A DNA stretch of 37,402 nt from Gammaproteobacteria bacterium (lineage in GTDB: Bacteria > Pseudomonadota > Gammaproteobacteria > SZUA-229): NCBI GenBank assembly GCA_026195895.1, contig JAPHRO010000044.1, positions 1 through 37,402 on the forward strand. Direction: 5' to 3'. Under the pieces are notes generated by a model. That model saw only the letters and a program-made list of their open reading frames with translations, searched no databases and was not told where the DNA came from. Every line of letters begins with the position of its first letter. Position 1 is the first letter of the stretch. Of the stretch, positions 32,489 to 37,402 are shown in pieces. A program made the translations under genes and the position numbers.

Positions 32489-33112
32489 TTAATCTGCCAG
32501 CCCATGATCTGTCCCCTTGCCCTCACGTACCAGTCTGGGTGGACTCTCAACCATATTAATCACCGTCGTTGGCTCAAGACCACAGTACCCGCCGTCAATA
32601 ATAAGATCAACATGATGCTCCAGCAGCTCCCGGATCTCTTCAGGATCCGTTTCCGGCATATCCTTACCCGGCATAATCAGGGTCGAACTCATTATTGGCT
32701 GACCCAGCTCTTCCAGCATCGAGCGCACGATCACATTATCTACCACGCGAATACCAATCATGCGGCGCTTCGGATGCATCAAACGTCGCGGTACTTCATG
32801 GGTGGCCTTAAGCAAAAAGGTATAGGGGCCGGGGGTCAGTGATTTCAGCATGCGATATTCACTATTCCCCACCCTGGCATAAGTAGCGATTTCAGAAAGA
32901 TCACTGCATACCAGGGTAAAATGATGCTTGTCATCCACCTGCCGGATACGACGAATACGTTCCATCGCCGATTTATCACCAATATGACAGCCAATGGCAT
33001 AACTGGAATCGGTGGGATAGACCACCAGACCGCCATCATTGATGATTTCCATTGCCTGATGAATCAGCCGTGGCTGTGGATGAGTTGGATGAATTTCGAA
33101 ATACTGGCTCAT
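32489..33112 (-). CDS. yciO: YciO/Sua5-type L-threonylcarbamoyladenylate synthase-like protein
   Basis: The 207-residue protein has the YrdC/Sua5/YciO fold, which binds RNA and ATP and is related to the threonylcarbamoyl-AMP synthase for tRNA t6A. The features IINDGGLVVYPTDSSYAIGC and KRRMIGIRVVD are typical. YciO is not a full substitute for the housekeeping TsaC and its own role is unsettled. It is the first gene of the minus-strand operon leading to trpS and scpAB. Confidence 0.9.
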   Translation of the reverse strand: MSQYFEIHPTHPQPRLIHQAMEIINDGGLVVYPTDSSYAIGCHIGDKSAMERIRRIRQVDDKHHFTLVCSDLSEIATYARVGNSEYRMLKSLTPGPYTFLLKATHEVPRRLMHPKRRMIGIRVVDNVIVRSMLEELGQPIMSSTLIMPGKDMPETDPEEIRELLEHHVDLIIDGGYCGLEPTTVINMVESPPRLVREGKGTDHGLAD

Positions 33113-33144
33113 TACTTAAAGTACAAAATTGAAAGCGCGAAGTA

Positions 33145-33180
33145 TAAAGGAAAATCACCGATAAAATGGCTTTTCCTTTA
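33145..33180. repeat. 10-bp inverted repeat between yciO and yciB
   Basis: TAAAGGAAAA (33145-33154) and TTTTCCTTTA (33171-33180) are perfect arms with a 16-nt spacer, followed by two more TCCTTT units up to 33200. The repeat lies in the divergent promoter region, 33 nt before the yciB ATG. Confidence 0.55.
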
Positions 33181-33212
33181 TCCTTTTTCCTTTGTCCTTT
33201 AAACTTCGGCCC

Positions 33213-33863
33213 ATGAAACTTTTATACGATCTCTTCCCCATTATTCTGTTTTTCGTCAGCTATCACCAGGCCGATAAACTGGTCGATAACACGCCTGTTG
33301 GCCAGCTATTCGATCCAGCCCAGCCAGATGTACTGGTGGCAACGATAATCGCCACTTCCATTGCGATTATCGCCAGCTTTATCCAGGTGGGCGGTTTCTG
33401 GTTAAAACACCGCCGCTTTGAAAAAATGCATATTTTTTCACTCACATTGATCACGGTGCTGGGTGGCATCACCATCGTATTTGGCGACCCGGCCTTTATT
33501 CAATGGAAACCCACCGTGCTCAACTGGGTATTTGCCATGGCCTTTTTAGCTAGCCAGTTCATTGGTAAAAAAAGCCTGGTACAACGCATGATGGGTGGCC
33601 AGATTGAATTGCCCGATCCGGTCTGGATCAAACTCAATATCTCCTGGGTGATTTTTTTCCTGTTCAGCGGAGTCGCCAACCTGTACGTCGCCTTCTACTA
33701 TGCCCTCGAACTGGACGAAAAAACCCGCATGGACAACTGGGTCAATTTCAAACTGTTTGGCCTCATGGGTATGACTTTCGTATTCGTTATCGCACAGGGT
33801 TTTTATCTTGCCAAATATATGCAGGATAAACAGCCCGAAGACAAACAAATAAGTGAGGAATAA
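33213..33863 (+). CDS. yciB: YciB/IspZ-family inner membrane septation protein
   Basis: The 216-residue protein has about five or six transmembrane helices. Its opening KLLYDLFPIILFFVSYHQAD and later DPVWIKLNISWVIFFLFSGVANLYVAFY are family hallmarks. YciB orthologues affect cell envelope synthesis and division; a specific reaction is unknown. I start at the ATG at 33213 rather than the in-frame start at 33192, because the conserved N-terminus begins there. The next gene, yciI, starts immediately after its stop. Confidence 0.93.
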   Translation: MKLLYDLFPIILFFVSYHQADKLVDNTPVGQLFDPAQPDVLVATIIATSIAIIASFIQVGGFWLKHRRFEKMHIFSLTLITVLGGITIVFGDPAFIQWKPTVLNWVFAMAFLASQFIGKKSLVQRMMGGQIELPDPVWIKLNISWVIFFLFSGVANLYVAFYYALELDEKTRMDNWVNFKLFGLMGMTFVFVIAQGFYLAKYMQDKQPEDKQISEE

Positions 33864-34166
33864 ATGCTGTACGCCATCATTGCACAGGACGTAGAGAACA
33901 GCCTGAAAAACCGCCTGAAAGCACGCCCCGACCATCTGGAACGTTTAGAGACATTACAAAATCAGGGGCGATTAATCCTTGCCGGCCCGCACCCCGCCAT
34001 CGATTCAGAAGACCCGGGTGAAGAGGGTTTCAGCGGCAGCCTGGTGGTCGCCGAATTTGATTCACTGGAAGATGCAAAAAACTGGGCCGATGCCGACCCT
34101 TATATAACCGCCGGCGTTTACCAGCAAGTCAAGGTAAAACCCTTCAAGAAAGTTTTTCCAGCTTAA
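33864..34166 (+). CDS. yciI: YciI-family protein
   Basis: The 100-residue protein has the YciI-like dimeric alpha-beta fold (ferredoxin-like), with the conserved histidine region [11 protein letters not shown] and AGPHPAID and the C-terminal [17 protein letters not shown]. These proteins are thought to be small enzymes, but no reaction is agreed on. It is fused in the transcript to yciB without a gap. Confidence 0.92.
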   Translation: MLYAIIAQDVENSLKNRLKARPDHLERLETLQNQGRLILAGPHPAIDSEDPGEEGFSGSLVVAEFDSLEDAKNWADADPYITAGVYQQVKVKPFKKVFPA

Positions 34167-34180
34167 ACACATTAGCTGCC

Positions 34181-34210
34181 AACTGACAGTCAATAAAGTC
34201 AGTTTTTATT
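34181..34210 (+). terminator. Terminator after yciI
   Basis: AACTGAC (34181-34187) and GTCAGTT (34198-34204) form a perfect 7-bp stem followed by TTTATT, giving a T-rich tail. It ends the yciB-yciI unit and separates it from the chemoreceptor. Confidence 0.75.
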
Positions 34211-34290
34211 CTGGGCCAACTTGCTAGCCAAGCTTTATACAGCTATATATCCCATATTATCCACAATAAAAATTATTGGGTGCACCGCAA

Positions 34291-35469
34291 ATGAAAAGCA
34301 GCATTCTGCGTAATATACTGATCGCCTTTCTGGGATTTGGAATATCAATGGGCATCATCTTTCCATTTTATGCAGAATTTTTTGTCGAATGGAAACCCGG
34401 TATGTATGTCTGGTTTGTCATCGGCTGCCTGGTTGCAGGCGCCACCATTGGCGTCATCAACTACGCCCTGCTTAATGTACTGCTGATTAAAAAATTAAGA
34501 CGTATTGCACAGATATCCACCGCCATCAGCAATCGCGACCTTAGCTTCACCTGTGAAATGAAAAGTCATGATGTGATTGGTGAAATCATCGACAGCTTTA
34601 ATAAAATGGCCGAAACACTGCGCGACGTTGTCGGTGAACTCAGCCAAAGCTGCCAGCAGATGCAATCCGGCGTTGAGCATATCTGTATTGTCGCCAATGC
34701 AACCAATGAAGGCGTACTGCGTCAGCATAGCGAAACGCGCAATGTCGAACAGGCCATCCAGACCATGACACACACCGCTCAGGAAGTTTCCGCAAAAGCG
34801 GCCCAGGCGGCAGAAGCCGCGGCACTGGCAAAAGAAGAAGCCGAAAAAGGCAGCAACGTGGTAGGCCAGACGGTTAGCTCCATTAGAGCGCTCGCCTCCG
34901 AAGTCGAAAATGCAGCCTCCTCTATCAACCGACTGGAAGCCGAAAGCAATAATATTGGTGGCGTACTGGACGTTATTCAGGGCATCTCCGAACAAACCAA
35001 TCTGCTCGCCCTCAACGCTGCCATCGAAGCCGCCCGTGCTGGTGAACAGGGCCGTGGATTTGCGGTGGTTGCTGACGAGGTTCGCACCCTGGCCCAACGC
35101 ACCCAGGAATCCACCAAAGAAATCCAGACCATGATCGAAAATCTGCAGTCGGTTTCCCGAGAAACCGTTGAAGCAATGGAGAAAGGTCAGGCACAGGCCA
35201 GTTCCAGCGTGGAACAGGCGGGACAGGCGGGTCAGTCGTTACAGGAAATCACTAAAGCCGTCACCGCCATTACCGAAATGAACACATTAATTAATGATGA
35301 AGCAGGATCCCAGTCTGGCATTGCCGTGGAAATCAACCAGAACATACAAACCATCAGCCAGATCGCCAATGAAAGCAAGGAAGGTTCAGAAAAAACCGCG
35401 GCTGAATCCCAGGTAATGTCAGACCTGGCAGTAAAACTTCAACAACTGGTAAGCAAGTTCAAACTGTAA
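34291..35469 (+). CDS. Methyl-accepting chemotaxis protein without a periplasmic sensor
   Basis: This is a chemoreceptor of 392 residues. Two transmembrane helices (about 5-25 and 36-60) are separated by about 10 residues, so there is no periplasmic ligand domain; the input is likely the membrane or cytoplasm. A HAMP region (about 62-115) precedes the long coiled-coil signalling domain with the hairpin tip [44 protein letters not shown]. No C-terminal CheR-tethering pentapeptide is seen. The ATG at 34291 has only weak upstream signals; a TTG at 34276 is the alternative. Confidence 0.92.
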   Translation: MKSSILRNILIAFLGFGISMGIIFPFYAEFFVEWKPGMYVWFVIGCLVAGATIGVINYALLNVLLIKKLRRIAQISTAISNRDLSFTCEMKSHDVIGEIIDSFNKMAETLRDVVGELSQSCQQMQSGVEHICIVANATNEGVLRQHSETRNVEQAIQTMTHTAQEVSAKAAQAAEAAALAKEEAEKGSNVVGQTVSSIRALASEVENAASSINRLEAESNNIGGVLDVIQGISEQTNLLALNAAIEAARAGEQGRGFAVVADEVRTLAQRTQESTKEIQTMIENLQSVSRETVEAMEKGQAQASSSVEQAGQAGQSLQEITKAVTAITEMNTLINDEAGSQSGIAVEINQNIQTISQIANESKEGSEKTAAESQVMSDLAVKLQQLVSKFKL

Positions 35470-35519
35470 AACTTGCTCCTGCCCAAAAATCCATTAGAAT
35501 AGCCGGCCTATCCAGTAAA

Positions 35520-35545
35520 CAGAGTGATATTGTGATAGACATGAG
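35520..35545 (+). repeat. Fragment of the tRNA-Leu 5' half
   Basis: CAGAGTGAT and TAGACATGAG, separated by seven nt, repeat the same two blocks of the tRNA-Leu gene (35584-35610, eight-nt spacer). The copy covers part of the acceptor stem and D arm. A small hairpin, ACAGC-AAAA-GCTGT, follows it at about 35547-35560. No tRNA 3' half is present, so this is a remnant or a leader feature. Confidence 0.55.
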
Positions 35546-35581
35546 CACAGCAAAAGCTGTATCAATAGAAAATCCAATTAT

Positions 35582-35668
35582 GCCAGAGTGATGAAATTGG
35601 TAGACATGAGGGATTCAAAATCCCTTGCTCGCAAGAGCGTGCCGGTTCGAGTCCGGCCTCTGGTACCA
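35582..35668 (+). tRNA. tRNA-Leu (anticodon CAA)
   Basis: The 87-nt gene has a GCCAGAG/CTCTGGT acceptor stem (one G-T pair at the end), discriminator A and an encoded CCA. The D arm (TGAAATTGGTAGACA), an anticodon stem AGGGA/TCCCT with loop TTCAAAA (anticodon CAA at 35616-35618), a long class II variable arm (TTGCTCGCAAGAGC) and a T arm GCCGG-TTCGAGT-CCGGC are all in place. It reads UUG codons. Confidence 0.97.
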
Positions 35669-35931
35669 TTCTTCAGTGTAAAAACAACACGAAAATAGTC
35701 GCTATATAAAAGGGTATTGTCATAGCCACTCCTGATTCCAGGCCGACAACAATTGTGCACTGAATTTTTATAATACGCCGAAACAAATCTGACAAAACGC
35801 ATCTGGATATCTTTTACAACAGGCAGAATGATAATTACCTTTTTGGTGTAAATTTTTCAGACCGCTTACATTTTCATCAAGTTTATGAACATATTTTATT
35901 AAAACATTTTGCTTAATAACTCGGTACACTT

Positions 35932-36174
35932 ATGAAACTAATAGTCCGCAATCTCGCCCGCTCCACCACAGAAGCAGAACTCCGAGCAATGTTTGAAGCA
36001 TATGGTTCTGTGCAGTCCTGCACCCTGGTGATGGACGAAAAAACCGGTAACTCAAAAGGTTTCGGTTTTGTTGACATGCCTAAAGCAGGAGATGCCAAGA
36101 AAGCCATGAAAAACCTCAATGGTAAGGATGTGGCCGGTAGCAAAATACGGGTTAAAAAATCTGAATCGAAATAA
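35932..36174 (+). CDS. Single RRM RNA-binding protein
   Basis: The 80-residue protein is one RNA recognition motif. RNP2 is LIVRNL (residues 3-8) and RNP1 is KGFGFVDM (about 43-50), with the aromatic positions for RNA stacking present. It resembles the small cold-inducible RRM proteins of proteobacteria and cyanobacteria. The gap of 263 nt upstream of its ATG could hold a structured leader, but I see no clear element. Confidence 0.9.
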   Translation: MKLIVRNLARSTTEAELRAMFEAYGSVQSCTLVMDEKTGNSKGFGFVDMPKAGDAKKAMKNLNGKDVAGSKIRVKKSESK

Positions 36175-36240
36175 AGCGCCTAGGTGAGCCAGATCAAAAA
36201 TTTCACTGATATCTGGAAAAGCCGTGCTCTGCTCCCCAAA

Positions 36241-36283
36241 ACTGTCTTTTGCAAAATGGTATAATTAAAGTTTAAAAGACAGT
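36241..36283 (+). promoter_or_regulatory. Promoter with flanking operator-like inverted repeat
   Basis: Perfect 10-bp arms ACTGTCTTTT (36241-36250) and AAAAGACAGT (36274-36283) surround TGGTATAAT (36257-36265), an extended -10 element. The transcript would start near 36272, about 30 nt before the lipoprotein ATG. The arms sit on both sides of the -10, so a protein bound here would block RNA polymerase; a leader hairpin is the alternative. Confidence 0.6.
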
Positions 36284-36301
36284 AATACTGAAGGTTTAAA
36301 A

Positions 36302-37201
36302 ATGAATAATAAACCGAAAGCCCAATTAATTGGTATAGCCACTCTGTCTATGCTGTTAAGCGCATGTGGAACCGACTCTTCCGGCAGTGGCTCATTCAGT
36401 CTTGATATCACCGATGCACCTATTGATAGCGCAGCCAAAGTAGTTGTATCGTTCAGCGGTGTTTCAATTAAACCCGAAAGCGGTTCTGCCTACGACATAG
36501 ATTTTGTCGATATCAACGGCGATCCCATTCTTAAAACCATTGATTTACTGAGTCAGCAAGGCCCTGATAGCGAACCTTTACTGGTTAATCATACGCTGGA
36601 TGCTGGCCACTATAACTGGCTACGTTTGAAAGTAGTTGCCAGCCAGACAACTACCGACTCCTATATAGAATTAGATGGCGGTGCACAACATCCGCTTTAT
36701 GTTCCCAGTGGGAATGAAACGGGACTAAAGCTCAACCGGGGTTTTGATATCACCGATGGTGGTGCTGTTAGCTTTACTATTGATTTTGATTTGCGTAAAT
36801 CTGTGTTGCCACCCAACAACCATTCACCGGCTTACAAACTTAAGCCCACATTGCGCATTGTTGAAAATGACAATATTGGTCATATTGCTGGTAGTGTTGG
36901 TTCGGTTACGCTGAATGACGTGAATTGTATTCCAAATACCAATTATGCCATTTACGTATTTACCGGAAACAATGTATCCCCGGACGATATCGATGGCATT
37001 GATGCTGAACCCGTAACAACAGCACTGCTTTCCAATACCTTTGAATATGCCGTCGGCTTCCTTGATGAAGGTGCTTACACTTTGGCATTCACCTGTCAGG
37101 CCGATGAAGATACCAATGAAACAGATGATGTTATCAATTTTATTGGCACTAACACCGTGACGGTTACATCAGGCACCACAACGACATATAATTTTAATTA
37201 G
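36302..37201 (+). CDS. DUF4382 lipoprotein
   Basis: The 299-residue protein is a predicted lipoprotein: signal sequence with lipobox LLSAC, acylated Cys22. Residues about 31-190 form a DUF4382 domain (FSLDITDAPIDSAAKVVVSFSGVSIKP, then the typical HTLDAGHYNWLRLKVVA), followed by a beta-rich region resembling a carboxypeptidase-regulatory or Ig-like fold (IAGSVGSVTLNDVNC...). Its function is unknown; members are cell-surface proteins. A strong terminator follows. Confidence 0.88.
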   Translation: MNNKPKAQLIGIATLSMLLSACGTDSSGSGSFSLDITDAPIDSAAKVVVSFSGVSIKPESGSAYDIDFVDINGDPILKTIDLLSQQGPDSEPLLVNHTLDAGHYNWLRLKVVASQTTTDSYIELDGGAQHPLYVPSGNETGLKLNRGFDITDGGAVSFTIDFDLRKSVLPPNNHSPAYKLKPTLRIVENDNIGHIAGSVGSVTLNDVNCIPNTNYAIYVFTGNNVSPDDIDGIDAEPVTTALLSNTFEYAVGFLDEGAYTLAFTCQADEDTNETDDVINFIGTNTVTVTSGTTTTYNFN

Positions 37202-37208
37202 AATAAAG

Positions 37209-37234
37209 CAGGCCACTGGGTAACCAGTGGCCTG
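37209..37234 (+). terminator. Terminator after the DUF4382 gene
   Basis: CAGGCCACTGG (37209-37219) and CCAGTGGCCTG (37224-37234) form a perfect 11-bp GC-rich stem with a 4-nt loop and a short, imperfect T tract (TCTT). The last 170 bases of the window hold no gene I can support. Confidence 0.75.
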
Positions 37235-37402
37235 TCTTATATGAAATTTATTTAGCTATATTCTCTGTATTTTCTGGTTTTGTTTTTACTATCATACTAT
37301 TTGATTAGTCAGGCCTGAAAAAGAAAAAAATCCATTGATAATTTTATATTCCGCAATCGGTAATTTTTGAGTAATTTAAAACCACATGAAGCACCTTCTG
37401 GA

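Noticed and set aside
34495-35097. 200-residue minus-strand ORF inside the chemoreceptor gene
   Set aside because: It is the shadow of the repetitive coiled-coil coding sequence on the plus strand and has no recognisable domain or ribosome-binding site.
35578-35802. 74-residue minus-strand ORF across tRNA-Leu
   Set aside because: It is the antisense reading of the tRNA; the RTRTGTLLRARDFESL pattern is a well-known artefact of tRNA-Leu antisense frames.
1-37402. CRISPR arrays, rRNA genes, prophage modules
   Set aside because: No regularly spaced repeat series, no rRNA signature and no phage structural or integrase genes were seen in the window.

Overview
The window looks like a chromosomal segment of a denitrifying gammaproteobacterium of moderate, slightly AT-leaning base composition. 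The support is a gammaproteobacterial housekeeping neighbourhood (yciO, M50 protease, trpS, scpA, scpB, rluB, with yciB, yciI and a yciK-type SDR nearby), MnmC, a DNR-type regulator, OxyR-type control of a catalase, and the proteobacterial HpnCDE squalene route. A species cannot be named from the sequence alone.

Layout: 1-102 is the 5' end of an IS30-family element cut by the window edge. 244-1462 holds a small Arg-rich protein and a PAS-GGDEF diguanylate cyclase. 1584-1850 is a decayed copy of a zinc-ribbon gene plus a nir-type promoter; the intact version lies at 6961-7342. Between the two copies are a SET-domain methyltransferase translationally coupled to a LysA-like PLP decarboxylase with altered catalytic motifs, a two-TM protein, an OxyR-box catalase and a GNAT. 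7372-12155 is a heme d1 operon (nirD-L-G-H-J and a cytochrome c-d1 NirN-like protein) behind an FNR/DNR box placed as expected for class II activation. 12206-12863 carries a possibly broken small gene and a short orphan HvfA-type (EGKCG) RiPP-metallophore precursor. Then come an HD-GYP sensor, a 54-residue ORF, a DNR regulator divergent from a membrane-anchored glutaredoxin, a secreted pentapeptide-repeat protein overlapping mnmC, and a TfoX-C-like gene heading hpnC-hpnD-hpnE-SDR.

The right third has a two-domain secreted thioredoxin-like protein overlapping rluB, a secreted hypothetical, a double-cNMP/rhodanese fusion, a PilZ protein, an SprA-related putative metalloprotease with a flagellar-rod-like small protein, then scpB/scpA/trpS/M50/yciO on the minus strand. 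The divergent yciB-yciI pair, a short chemoreceptor, tRNA-Leu(CAA) with a fragment of its own 5' half upstream, an RRM protein and a DUF4382 lipoprotein complete the window.

Functional links: the DNR regulator at 15453-16145 is the likely activator of the nir promoter at 7301. nirDLGHJ and the NirN-like protein would make heme d1 for a cd1 nitrite reductase (NirS), but nirS, nirE, nirF and nirC are not in the window. GGDEF, HD-GYP and PilZ proteins supply synthesis, breakdown and sensing of c-di-GMP. HpnCDE makes squalene, presumably for hopanoids, although no squalene-hopene cyclase is present here.
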